NCBI GenBank assembly: GCA_002350725.1
Contig: DEFJ01000002.1
Coordinates: 114,166 to 178,165 of the forward strand
DNA from: Cyanobacteria bacterium UBA2855
Lineage (GTDB): Bacteria; Cyanobacteriota; Vampirovibrionia; Gastranaerophilales; Gastranaerophilaceae
Direction of reading: 5' to 3'
DNA length: 64,000 nt
Part shown: positions 36,369 through 44,661 of the stretch, piece after piece
How positions within the stretch are numbered: position 1 is the stretch's first letter
Layout of the letters: every line of letters begins with the position of its first letter
Notes under the pieces: model-generated
Told to the model about the DNA's origin: nothing
Seen by the model: the letters and a program-made list of their open reading frames with translations, nothing else
Databases searched by the model: none
Position numbers and translations under genes: made by a program

Positions 36369-38639
36369 TTACATACTAACTCTGTCTTTGATTTCTTCCA
36401 TCTTGTGATCGGCAAGTCTTGAATCACCTTTAACTCTTGAATAAGAAAGGTAACCATTCATACGGTCAATTTTAGTTAAATTTTTACTTCCGCATTTTGG
36501 ACATACATCCATATTCAACTCTTCGTGACCACAATCATCACAATATGAAAGTGAAAGATTTACGCCTTCATAAAATCCCATATCCATTGCTCTTAATACA
36601 AGAGTCTTTACAGCCTCTGTATTATAATCCAAAGGATATTTTACATATTGAATTTTACCGCCATTCATCAAATCCCAGAAACGTTTTTCACAATCCTGTT
36701 TTTGGATAGGGGTGATTTTTTCTGAAACGTGGCAGTGAAAACTGTTTGAAACATACGGTTTATCAGAAACTTTATCAACAACACCATATTTTTTACGGAA
36801 TTGTTTTACCTGCAAACCGCAAAGGTTTTCAGCAGGAGTACCGTATAAAGCGTACAAATAACCGTCTTCTTTCTTAAATTCTGCAACTTTTTTGTTGATA
36901 TGTTTCATCACTTCTATTGCAAATTCACCGTCTTCTACAAGAGATTTACCGTTGTGAATTTCCTGCAATTCATTCAATGCTGTAATTCCGAATGAAGCCG
37001 TTGCATATTTCATTAAAGGTTTAATCTTATCGTGGAAACCTAAATGTCCGCCATAAAATCCACCTTCACAGTATGCAAGAGGATTTACGGAAGCCTTCAT
37101 TTCTCCAAGATAATCATATGTACGTTTGTGTAAGCCTCTAATCATTTCCATATAATAATCAAGAACTTCATAGAAATCTTTACCTTCTTGTTTAGCCTTT
37201 GCATAAATCATAGGCAAGTGCAAGCTGATTGCACCAATATTGAAACGACCTACGAAGATCGGTTTATCGTCCTCATCTGCAGGTTCAAAACCGCCTCTTT
37301 CAAACCAAGGTGATAAGAAAGCTCTGCAACCCATTGGAGAAACAACTCTGCCGTATTTCTTGTACATTTCTGCGACATATCCTTCACCGGTTAAAGATAA
37401 CCAATCCGGATACATAGCCTTTTTAGAACATTCAATGCCTGCTTCAAATACATCATAATTAACCTTACCTTCACCATGAAGATTTTCGTCATACAAGAAA
37501 ACTATCTTAGGGAATAATACAGGTTTCTTGTTGCCTTTTTTACCTTGACCTCTCATACGAATTTCAAGCATTGCAATTGTAGCCATCTTCTCATATTCTT
37601 CCGTACCTAAACCTGCGGTAACGGTTATAAACGGATAGTCGCCTCTTGAAGATGCAACCGTATTGAACTTGTATTCCCACCCTTGGAAACCTTGTTCAAA
37701 ATCTTTTTTAACATCAGTTTTTGCAGCTTTTGTAGCTTGCTCTTCATTCAAACCAAGCTCAATATATTTATTATATTGTCTTTCAAATGTTTTTTGTGCA
37801 TACGGAGCCAAAATTTTATCAACTTCCGCAACCGTAAAACCACCGTATTGTTGGCTTGCTGCTGCCATAACGATATCGCCGATGACGTCAAATGCAACAT
37901 CCAATGATTTTGGTTCATTGTACCACAAATTACCCATTTCAAATCCGCCCTTTAGAACACTTGCTACATCAAATAAGCAGCAGTTCATGGTATCACGGCG
38001 AGCAGACATATCATGGATATAAATGTAACCGTCTCTTATAGCTTGTAATTCATCTACAGTTAAGAAGAATTTTTTGTATAATTCTTTGTTCAATTGGTTG
38101 AATATCAAAGAACGCTTAGTGGAAACAAGAGCTGAATCAGCATTGGAATTTTCTTTATCGCCGATATACATAATTCTTTGAGATTCTTGGTAAACCTTAT
38201 CCAACATTGTTACAAAGTCGATTTTATAATCACGATAGTTGCGGTAGCTCTTTGCAACTTTCGGATTTAGAGTTTCAAGGGCATTTTCAACAATACAGTG
38301 CATATTAAAAATTTCTAATTCTTTTTTACCGGTTCTCAATACACTGTTATCAACAAAGGCACAAATTTCGTCTATTTCTTCTTGTGTGAATTCCACCATC
38401 ATTCTTGCTGCGGATTTTTTAATTGCAGCAACAACCTTTTGCACATTATATTCCTCTAATGTACCGTCTTTTTTAATGATTTTAACATCTTTTAACGCAG
38501 CTTTTGGTGTAATTTCTACAACTTTATTCATCGGATTTACAGCATCCAATGATTTTGGCTTTGTCATACCTGTTGTTTTTTCTGAATTTACAGCTGTTGA
38601 ATTAATATTTACAACGTTCCCGCTACTCAAATTTTGCAT
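36369..38639 (-). CDS. nrdD: Anaerobic ribonucleoside-triphosphate reductase
   Basis: Class III RNR that makes dNTPs under anoxia. 756 residues from ATG 38639, chosen because AAAGGAG lies upstream (an in-frame ATG at 38681 lies ahead of the SD). The N-terminal ATP-cone (about 30-115, with KKDGTLEEYNVQKVV) handles allostery. The catalytic domain follows, and the C terminus has a zinc set CDDCG...CPKCG and the glycyl-radical motif RMNGYLSYSR. nrdG lies downstream. A long leader containing a structured-RNA candidate precedes it. Confidence 0.95.
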   Translation of the reverse strand: MQNLSSGNVVNINSTAVNSEKTTGMTKPKSLDAVNPMNKVVEITPKAALKDVKIIKKDGTLEEYNVQKVVAAIKKSAARMMVEFTQEEIDEICAFVDNSVLRTGKKELEIFNMHCIVENALETLNPKVAKSYRNYRDYKIDFVTMLDKVYQESQRIMYIGDKENSNADSALVSTKRSLIFNQLNKELYKKFFLTVDELQAIRDGYIYIHDMSARRDTMNCCLFDVASVLKGGFEMGNLWYNEPKSLDVAFDVIGDIVMAAASQQYGGFTVAEVDKILAPYAQKTFERQYNKYIELGLNEEQATKAAKTDVKKDFEQGFQGWEYKFNTVASSRGDYPFITVTAGLGTEEYEKMATIAMLEIRMRGQGKKGNKKPVLFPKIVFLYDENLHGEGKVNYDVFEAGIECSKKAMYPDWLSLTGEGYVAEMYKKYGRVVSPMGCRAFLSPWFERGGFEPADEDDKPIFVGRFNIGAISLHLPMIYAKAKQEGKDFYEVLDYYMEMIRGLHKRTYDYLGEMKASVNPLAYCEGGFYGGHLGFHDKIKPLMKYATASFGITALNELQEIHNGKSLVEDGEFAIEVMKHINKKVAEFKKEDGYLYALYGTPAENLCGLQVKQFRKKYGVVDKVSDKPYVSNSFHCHVSEKITPIQKQDCEKRFWDLMNGGKIQYVKYPLDYNTEAVKTLVLRAMDMGFYEGVNLSLSYCDDCGHEELNMDVCPKCGSKNLTKIDRMNGYLSYSRVKGDSRLADHKMEEIKDRVSM

Positions 38640-38729
38640 ATTAATCTCCTTTGTGTATAAAGCAGAATAAGGGTTCCTCAAAACTCTTTAATATTCTCCC
38701 AAATTCTTTTTCTGGTATATTTTATACAA

Positions 38730-38794
38730 GGTCAAGACGCTCCCGATGCCCCATTTTCTCATCCTTGATGCTCCCCGCATCCATGTCTTTAACC
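38730..38794 (-). ncRNA. Candidate structured leader RNA of nrdD
   Basis: On the minus strand GGTTAAAGAC (38794-38785) pairs with GTCTTGACC (38738-38730), giving 9 bp with one bulge. It closes a junction holding two hairpins: GATGC-GGGGA-GCATC (38781-38767) and GATG...CATC (38763-38745). A -10/-35 pair lies just upstream on this strand (38804-38832). The nrdD SD is about 90 nt downstream. I do not recognise a known riboswitch class. Confidence 0.5.
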
Positions 38795-38803
38795 TGTCAT
38801 TAT

Positions 38804-38832
38804 ATTGTACTACAAATTTTTATGGCATGGAA
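38804..38832 (-). promoter_or_regulatory. Candidate promoter of nrdD leader
   Basis: Minus strand: -35 TTCCAT (plus-strand positions 38827-38832), a 17-bp spacer and -10 TACAAT (38804-38809). An overlapping TATAAT (38799-38804) is an alternative -10. It would start the transcript just ahead of the structured leader. Confidence 0.5.
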
Positions 38833-38928
38833 CACTTTTGTTTAAAAATTAAATCCATTGATTGATAAAAATCATACTTTTGATTTTTGAAAAATCCCAT
38901 AAGTTTAGTGTATATAGAAATTCCAAAG

Positions 38929-38947
38929 TTTGTAACGATTACTTAAC
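38929..38947 (+). promoter_or_regulatory. Shared 19-bp motif, copy 3
   Basis: TTTGTAACGATTACTTAAC, 18 of 19 bases identical to copy 2 at 27661-27679. It lies between the nrdD promoter and the end of the gene at 39062-39499. Confidence 0.5.
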
Positions 38948-39061
38948 CATGTTTAGAAAAATTAATTTGTTTAAGTTTTGTTATTAATAATCGTAACTTT
39001 TACAATTAATATACAAAAAATGAATACCTGTTATATCCTCTAAATATATACTACTAAAGGC

Positions 39062-39499
39062 TTAAGGGCAAACCTTTTTAGGCTTTAAGTTCTTGAACCA
39101 ATTACCGATTTTTGCAAAAATTGATTGTTTAGCCGGAGGTGTTGGCGGCGGGGTAGATTTTTTCCACTTAAATAAGTTTTTAAATGAGAAATTTTTTATT
39201 TTTGTACCGGTATACAAAAGACCTTTACCGCCCCAATACAGACCTAACAAACCTATGGCTGTTTTAAATAATGTAGGAATTGTCGGCATGCCCAAAATTG
39301 TTGACGGTATAACCGAGTTTGGATTGTTATAAGAAAATGTAGTGTAATCCATTGGAGTATTCAACGCTGTCGATACATACGGACTGGGTTTACCGTAATA
39401 TCTTGGTGCAGTACCTGCAATGTCTGCAGCTGCATCATAATCCAATATTCCCAAACGGGCTAAATGATCCAAGCTTGATGTAACACTTTCGGGAAACAT
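39062..39499 (-). CDS. Uncharacterised protein with one hydrophobic segment
   Basis: 145 residues. The N-terminal half is neutral, the middle has one hydrophobic segment (about 80-98, TLFKTAIGLLGLYWGGKGLL), and the C-terminal half is very basic (KKSTPPPTPPAKQ, NWFKNLKPKK). No family recognised. ATG 39499 is used; a GTG at 39505 is upstream. A GGAG is close before the ATG. Such single-pass, basic-tailed proteins may be inner-membrane anchors. It is divergent from the GT-C-like gene at 39592 and shares a short AT-rich intergenic region with it. Confidence 0.65.
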   Translation of the reverse strand: MFPESVTSSLDHLARLGILDYDAAADIAGTAPRYYGKPSPYVSTALNTPMDYTTFSYNNPNSVIPSTILGMPTIPTLFKTAIGLLGLYWGGKGLLYTGTKIKNFSFKNLFKWKKSTPPPTPPAKQSIFAKIGNWFKNLKPKKVCP

Positions 39500-39591
39500 A
39501 ACCACTCCTATAATTCAACCTACATGATTATAAAGTATTAATGGATTTGTAAATTGCCTTTTTTGTAATTATTTGTTACATTTTAATTGTC

Positions 39592-41235
39592 ATGAAAAGA
39601 TTTTTTATTGAGCAAAAGGGACTTATTCTTTTATGGATTTTATGCGCAATTGCACTTTTGATTTTTTGCGGGCATTATAACAGTATACTTTTTGATATAG
39701 GAAGAGAAGTTTATTACCCCGAAAGAATTTTAGACGGAAGAATTTTATACAAAGATTTATTTAATATTTACGGTCCATTCCCGTACTTATTTAATGCACT
39801 GTTATACAAGATTTTTTCTATCCGCCTTAATACATTATATTTTTCAGGTGCATTATGTTCTTTCGCTATAGTAAGCGGAATATATCTTATTTCAAAAAAA
39901 TTCCTTTCTGAATTTTTAAGTATATCACTCGGAATTTTTACTATTGCAACCGGAGTATGTGCAACACATTTATTTAACTACACCCTGCCATACAGTTATG
40001 GAATGTTATATGGAACTGTTGCTCTAATATACTCACTATTAGCTATAATCAAATACAAACAAGAAAATCGAACCGAATTTTTGTATCTTGCAGCATTATT
40101 AGGCGGAATTTGCATTTCAAGCAAATACGACTTTTTAATATACGGATTTATTTTGTTAGCAATTGCTTTGTTTACTAATAATAAAAGACTCATTTTAAAT
40201 TTTATAACTTGTTTTTTATTCATTCCTGTTATTTGTTGTGTGACACTATTTATACAAGGTTTAGGAATAAACGACGTAATATCTGCCGTTACGGATATCA
40301 AGCATATAATGTCCTCTGAAAGTCTTAAATTTTTCTATACAAATCAGGGAATATATTTCAGCCTTAAAGTTATACCGGTATGGATAATAAACATAATAAA
40401 AACATCTTTGATTTTTGGAATAATATTTGGCGGTATAAAACTTGCCGAAAAACATAAAATTATAGGCTATGGTCTTGCTGCTTTTGGAGCTTTAGTTTTA
40501 TTTATTATTATTAATCCTGCAATTTTTGTTTTCATCGCTCCATTAACAATTATCACCGCAATAGTTTTATATAAACAACTAAAATCAAATTCCGTATTGA
40601 TTTGGATGACATTAATAACCTTGAGCGCTTGCATAAAATGCTTTTGGATTATGATACCGCTAAATTATGGCAACTATATATTACCGCTCACGTTATGCAC
40701 ATTTTTTGCAATAATGTTTTCTGCGGTTGATAAAAAATATCAAAAAGCCGCTGCAATCGGAATATTGGCATTATCGTTAAATTATGCACTATTATTCTAC
40801 ACACAAAGAGATTTTCTAAATAATGAAATAAAAACCGAAAAAGGCACAATTTACACTATGCAAGGCGAAGCAGAGGGAATAAACAGCCTGATTGCAGGTT
40901 TAGAACAAAGTAATGCAAAAAGTGCCGTTATATATCCTGAGGGACTTGTTATAAATTTTTTAACAGGAATAAAATCAGACGATTACTACAATTCCATGCT
41001 CCCTTTATACATTGAAAGCCTTGGAGAAGACCGATTTATTAACTCAATACAAACTGAAAAACCTGAATATATAATACTGAACAACAAAAGTACGGCAGAA
41101 TATGGTGCTAATATGGTAGGGGAAGACTTTGCGCTTGATTTCAAAAATTATGTACTTGAGAATTATGAATTAATAGAAGATATGGATAATAATTTCAGAA
41201 ATTTAGTATTCCATATTAAAAACAGTAAAAAATAG
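39592..41235 (+). CDS. GT-C-like multi-pass membrane protein
   Basis: 547 residues with about 10-12 TM helices and a soluble periplasmic C-terminal part (about 400-547). The N-terminal loop, DIGREVYYPERILDGRILYKDLFNIYGPFP, has the pattern ...GxxxYxD...GP seen in GT39/GT83-type glycosyltransferases that use polyprenyl-phosphate sugars; the acidic residues there would be catalytic. It may glycosylate a lipid or protein on the periplasmic face. No partner is recognisable nearby. There is no good SD before ATG 39592. Call by pattern only. Confidence 0.65.
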   Translation: MKRFFIEQKGLILLWILCAIALLIFCGHYNSILFDIGREVYYPERILDGRILYKDLFNIYGPFPYLFNALLYKIFSIRLNTLYFSGALCSFAIVSGIYLISKKFLSEFLSISLGIFTIATGVCATHLFNYTLPYSYGMLYGTVALIYSLLAIIKYKQENRTEFLYLAALLGGICISSKYDFLIYGFILLAIALFTNNKRLILNFITCFLFIPVICCVTLFIQGLGINDVISAVTDIKHIMSSESLKFFYTNQGIYFSLKVIPVWIINIIKTSLIFGIIFGGIKLAEKHKIIGYGLAAFGALVLFIIINPAIFVFIAPLTIITAIVLYKQLKSNSVLIWMTLITLSACIKCFWIMIPLNYGNYILPLTLCTFFAIMFSAVDKKYQKAAAIGILALSLNYALLFYTQRDFLNNEIKTEKGTIYTMQGEAEGINSLIAGLEQSNAKSAVIYPEGLVINFLTGIKSDDYYNSMLPLYIESLGEDRFINSIQTEKPEYIILNNKSTAEYGANMVGEDFALDFKNYVLENYELIEDMDNNFRNLVFHIKNSKK

Positions 41236-41323
41236 CTTTATATTTCTTTACAACTAGCAAAAAATAATGTTCAGGAATATTATACATTTATATAGCTATA
41301 AGCAAAGAAAGGAATAGTTAAAT

Positions 41324-41785
41324 ATGTCAATTTCTGCAATCAGCCCTATAAATGTAAAAGGAATAAACTTTACAGCAAGCGATAATAAAGAATACGAAAA
41401 TCCTATAAACAGAAAAACCGAAAGAAATTTATCAATATGGACATCTCTCGGCGCAAGTGCACTTGTCGGAGGAACCGCATACGGTCTTACTTCCTGCGTA
41501 ACGAAAAAAGGTTGGAAAATACCGGCTGCAATCGGTGGTACAGCTGCTGCCGCTTGGTTATTGTTAACACTACCTTCAAGACTATATAACACAAATGTTA
41601 ACGCTTTTACCAGAGAAAAAGAAATGGACGTATTTTCAAGACAAAAAGAAGCTCAAGCAAACATTTATTCTGATATAAATAATGAAATTAAAGACGAAGA
41701 TGTTCCTTTGAATGAAAAGATTTCTCATTATGCAACCGTAAAAATGGCAGATAACGGCAAAGGTTTAATGGTCAAAGATGCTTAG
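41324..41785 (+). CDS. Lineage-type two-TM protein, tandem paralogue 1
   Basis: 153 residues. Near the N terminus is GINFTASDNK, like the NINFNAKQ of the next gene and LTFKGSF of the 814-residue protein. Two hydrophobic segments (about 43-60 and 68-84) follow. The C-terminal helix, LYNTNVNAFTREKEMDVFSR, matches the next gene at about half the positions. No signal peptide. AAAGGA SD before ATG 41324. The last codons overlap the start of paralogue 2 by 8 nt, so the two are co-translated. Family and function unknown. Confidence 0.75.
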   Translation: MSISAISPINVKGINFTASDNKEYENPINRKTERNLSIWTSLGASALVGGTAYGLTSCVTKKGWKIPAAIGGTAAAAWLLLTLPSRLYNTNVNAFTREKEMDVFSRQKEAQANIYSDINNEIKDEDVPLNEKISHYATVKMADNGKGLMVKDA

Positions 41786-42392
41786 TATTACCCCGAGCGG
41801 TTTATTTACAGGATATTCCGCACAGAATATAAATTTCAACGCAAAACAAGTAAACCCTGATTCAAAAAATAATTCTAATAACAATCAGGGAAATCCTATC
41901 ACAAGAAAAGGTGAAACCTTAAATCTTATTAAGGCAACTTTTGTGGGCGGATTAGCTTTAGGTGCAAGATTATTATTTGAACTCTTAGACGGAGATTTTC
42001 TTTTTGAATCTGCGGGTAAACAGGCTTCTAAAATAGTTGAAAAGAATAAAAAAGATGCCACAGCGGGAATTAAGGATATATACAAATTCGGTGCGGCATT
42101 AGCAATTATTGCAGCCGGCATAAGCGGTTTTGCATTACTTGTAACAGCTTTGAGTACTCCCAAAATTATATATAACAGCAAAGTAAACACCTACAAAAAA
42201 CAAAAAGAAGTTGATGTCTATATAAAAGCTAACGAAGCAGAAAAAAATCTGTATACAGAATTAAGTGAACGAGCAAAATCAGCTGACCTCGCAGAAAAAG
42301 AAGAATTAAAAACTCAATATCTGCAACTGAAAATGGCAAAAAACGATTTGCCCGAATTTTTAAAACAGAATAATATATCAAACAGAAAATAG
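41778..42392 (+). CDS. Lineage-type two-TM protein, tandem paralogue 2
   Basis: 204 residues. It has the N-terminal NINFNAKQ motif, NPITRKGETL, two hydrophobic segments (about 52-67 and 98-122), and a C-terminal helix, IYNSKVNTYKKQKEVDVYIK, clearly related to that of paralogue 1. It ends in Lys-rich sequence. It starts inside the end of paralogue 1, with no separate strong SD, so coupled translation is likely. Perhaps a hetero-oligomeric membrane pair; the function is unknown. Confidence 0.75.
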   Translation: MLSITPSGLFTGYSAQNINFNAKQVNPDSKNNSNNNQGNPITRKGETLNLIKATFVGGLALGARLLFELLDGDFLFESAGKQASKIVEKNKKDATAGIKDIYKFGAALAIIAAGISGFALLVTALSTPKIIYNSKVNTYKKQKEVDVYIKANEAEKNLYTELSERAKSADLAEKEELKTQYLQLKMAKNDLPEFLKQNNISNRK

Positions 42393-42404
42393 TCTGATTA
42401 TTTT

Positions 42405-42908
42405 TTAATATTTATTATAATGGACTTTTGACATATCAGAGCGGTCAATAAATCTGTTTTCATCCTCGGAATATCCCAATGCAATTACGCAAAACGGCAT
42501 TATTCCTTCAGGAACTTCAAAACATTCCGAGAGCATCTTTACCCTGTCCATATCAGGATAAAAACCCATCCAGCATCCGCCTAAACCCTCTTCTACAATC
42601 TGTAAGAGAATATTTTCAACGCACGCTCCCAAATCTTGAGCAAACCAATGATTTAAGCTCTCATCATTATGCTTTCCAAGTACAATTATAGCAACAGGAG
42701 CTTTTGCAACCATCCCTGACCACGGACTCATAATTGAAACTTCATCCTTTTTTGCCTGATCATCAACTACAATGAATTCCCATCGTTGGTTATTATGAGC
42801 AGAAGGTGCTTGCATTCCGGCTTTTAAAATTCTTTCAATTTTTTCTTTTTCAACCGGTTTATCCAAAAATCTTCTTATCGAACGTCTTTTAAAAATTATG
42901 TTATCCAT
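42405..42908 (-). CDS. Nitroreductase family protein
   Basis: FMN-dependent reductase of the NfsA/B-type fold. 167 residues: the RRSIRRFLDKPVEKEKIERILKAGMQAPSAHNNQ start binds FMN phosphate, IAIIVLGKH-type strand and QDLGACVENILLQ helix follow, and GLGGCWMGFYPD and the final CVIALGYSED complete the domain. The physiological substrate is not known; it may also act as a small ferredoxin-like or quinone reductase. AAGGAG SD before ATG 42908. It is 23 bp upstream of the glyoxalase-family gene, which reads the opposite way round in order: glyoxalase gene first, then this one. Confidence 0.9.
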   Translation of the reverse strand: MDNIIFKRRSIRRFLDKPVEKEKIERILKAGMQAPSAHNNQRWEFIVVDDQAKKDEVSIMSPWSGMVAKAPVAIIVLGKHNDESLNHWFAQDLGACVENILLQIVEEGLGGCWMGFYPDMDRVKMLSECFEVPEGIMPFCVIALGYSEDENRFIDRSDMSKVHYNKY

Positions 42909-42931
42909 TTAATTACTCCTTTTTAAAAATC

Positions 42932-43315
42932 TTACCAAACAACTTTTTCTATCAACTCAATTTCATTTCCGTCAGGATCGTTGATAAAAGCTATTTTTGA
43001 GCCTTTTCCGTTTAAATCAAACGGTTCATACAGATACTCATATCCTAAATCATGAAGTTTTTTTGTAAAATCATCAAGGGACTTGACTTCAAATGCAAAA
43101 TGTCCGAACGCATTTCCGTTTTGATAACCCTCTTCCGGGGTTTCATCATTATACGTTAATTCTATCTGGCAGCAACCGCTTTCGTCATCAAGAAAATATA
43201 ATTCACAATCCTCTAATCTTTTTTTATGGTTTAATTTCATTCCCAATAACTTAGTATAAAAATTTAATGATTCATCAATATTTTTGACTCTTATCATAGA
43301 ATGTAAAAATTTCAT
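42932..43315 (-). CDS. Glyoxalase I-like (VOC family) protein
   Basis: 127 residues, a complete two-module VOC fold. N-terminal LHSMIRVKNIDESLNFYTKLLGM (metal-ligand His5), IELTYND, then GNAFGHFAFEV (His/Glu ligand) and C-terminal NDPDGNEIELIE. The residues at the metal-binding positions match lactoylglutathione lyase (GloA), so detoxification of methylglyoxal is likely, but glutathione use in this organism is unproven. AAGGAGAG SD. It is the first gene of a two-gene unit with the nitroreductase. Confidence 0.88.
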   Translation of the reverse strand: MKFLHSMIRVKNIDESLNFYTKLLGMKLNHKKRLEDCELYFLDDESGCCQIELTYNDETPEEGYQNGNAFGHFAFEVKSLDDFTKKLHDLGYEYLYEPFDLNGKGSKIAFINDPDGNEIELIEKVVW

Positions 43316-43332
43316 TTATCTCTCCTTATATA

Positions 43333-44478
43333 TTATTGTTCGTCTGTATGTGTAACAATACCGTTCGAGGCTTCATTATCTATTATAATTGTATTACGAA
43401 CAACAGCATGCGACATCAATAACAAATACGGATTAACTTCTTCCATAGAAGACATCGTAACAGCAGCTTTTGTTCGTGTGGTATCTTCTGATTTTGTCTC
43501 CATATTTTGGAACGTAATGACAGAATTTACTGAATATTGCTTTTCTTCGCTTCTTAATCGATTTAAAAGTTCTTCTCTAGGGAATTTTTCTGAACAATCT
43601 ATACTTACATGAACAGAATTTGAGGTTTCCAGTATTAATGTTGCTACTACTTTACCAAAATTTACGGTAGTAATAGTTATGACAAGAATGCTATCAGAAT
43701 CATCTCCGCCCTCTTTTTTTTGAATTTCCACCTCAAAATCAGTTCCCTCTTGCAAAGGTAACCAAGGAAGATACAGAAGTAATAATGTTTTTAAGGTTTG
43801 TGCAGGATTATCCTGAGATGCAATAGCAACGCTTGCATTAATCAATTTAGCGGTATCTTTAAGCTGAGATAAATCCTTTACGCCTTGTTGAGAAGCATTT
43901 GCCATTGTAAGTATGAGTTTTGCAATAGCATCTTTACCGCCTGCTTGCAACATCTCAGACAGCGCTGACATACTTATCATACCCTTTGATAATATTTCTA
44001 AATTTCTGATTGAATTTGCAGCATTTGCAGTTGCTAACTGAGTTTTTAAGGCAAGTTGAAGTTCCTCTGTCGATAAACCTTGCAACTGAGCCAAAATTTG
44101 AGCGCGTTCTGAGGTTAAACTCGGATTTAGACCTCGCATTGAGTATTGCTCATTCAAAAATCTTGCCATTTGCATCTGATTAAGATTTCTCTGCATCATA
44201 TAAACAAATTCGTTCATATGTTTCGGCAATTTCATCAAATCCTTGACGTATGCAGAGATATCCGTTCCCGCTAATTGCCCCATTGCAGGAGAATTACCCG
44301 AAGGGGACTGAGTGGGAGAAGCCGGAACTTTAGGTTGCGGAGTAGATTTTGCTGCGGATTGCGCATTCTGAAAACTTTGAGCAGCCGAATGTTGTGCAGT
44401 ATGTGCTGCGCTGTTCCTCATCTGCATTTGATTGTATGAAAATTTTGCCGCAAAGTTTGTTAAATTCAGTTTATCCAC
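43333..44478 (-). CDS. Uncharacterised 381-residue protein with helical middle domain
   Basis: GTG start at 44478; no ATG offers a better start. The N-terminal 75 residues are Ala/Ser/Gln/Pro-rich and probably disordered. The middle (about 80-235) is helical, with Met/Gln-rich heptads (MMQRNLNQMQMARFLNEQ). The C-terminal domain (about 240-330), PWLPLQEGTDFEVEIQKK, VITITTVNFGKVVATL, HVSIDCSEKFPREEL, looks beta-rich and is faintly like the FliK C-terminal domain, but no flagellar genes are nearby, so I do not assign it. No signal peptide or TM. A palindrome precedes it. Confidence 0.6.
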   Translation of the reverse strand: MDKLNLTNFAAKFSYNQMQMRNSAAHTAQHSAAQSFQNAQSAAKSTPQPKVPASPTQSPSGNSPAMGQLAGTDISAYVKDLMKLPKHMNEFVYMMQRNLNQMQMARFLNEQYSMRGLNPSLTSERAQILAQLQGLSTEELQLALKTQLATANAANSIRNLEILSKGMISMSALSEMLQAGGKDAIAKLILTMANASQQGVKDLSQLKDTAKLINASVAIASQDNPAQTLKTLLLLYLPWLPLQEGTDFEVEIQKKEGGDDSDSILVITITTVNFGKVVATLILETSNSVHVSIDCSEKFPREELLNRLRSEEKQYSVNSVITFQNMETKSEDTTRTKAAVTMSSMEEVNPYLLLMSHAVVRNTIIIDNEASNGIVTHTDEQ

Positions 44479-44487
44479 GTGATTATA

Positions 44488-44506
44488 TTAACGGATTTTC
44501 CGTTAA
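44488..44506. promoter_or_regulatory. Palindrome between -35 and -10 of the 381-residue protein gene
   Basis: TTAACGGA-TTT-TCCGTTAA with perfect 8-bp arms. On the minus strand a -10-like TAATAT overlaps its end, and GTG 44478 follows that box by about 6 nt. The palindrome could be an operator. Confidence 0.5.
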
Positions 44507-44661
44507 AAGTCTATAATTTTACGAAAACAATATATAAAATAGAGCAACCATATGCCAAATTAATATAATTCATTTTTTAATACAACAAATTTAATAAAAA
44601 CTTAATTTAAAATTTCTGTTTTTGCGGTATGATATTATTGAAAGCTAAATTAGAGGCGATA

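Larger units (their letters stand above)
38640..39061. other. 422-bp intergenic region
   Basis: It holds the nrdD leader and promoter (38640-38832), the third copy of the shared motif (38929-38947), and a quite AT-rich remainder. No gene was seen in any frame. No clear NrdR-box pair was found. Confidence 0.5.

Noticed and set aside
38850..38930. NrdR boxes ahead of nrdD
   Set aside because: TAGTGTATATAG-like sequence near 38908 is a single weak match, without the usual spaced pair.
43333..44478. Flagellar hook-length protein FliK
   Set aside because: Only a vague C-terminal resemblance and no flagellar genes nearby.
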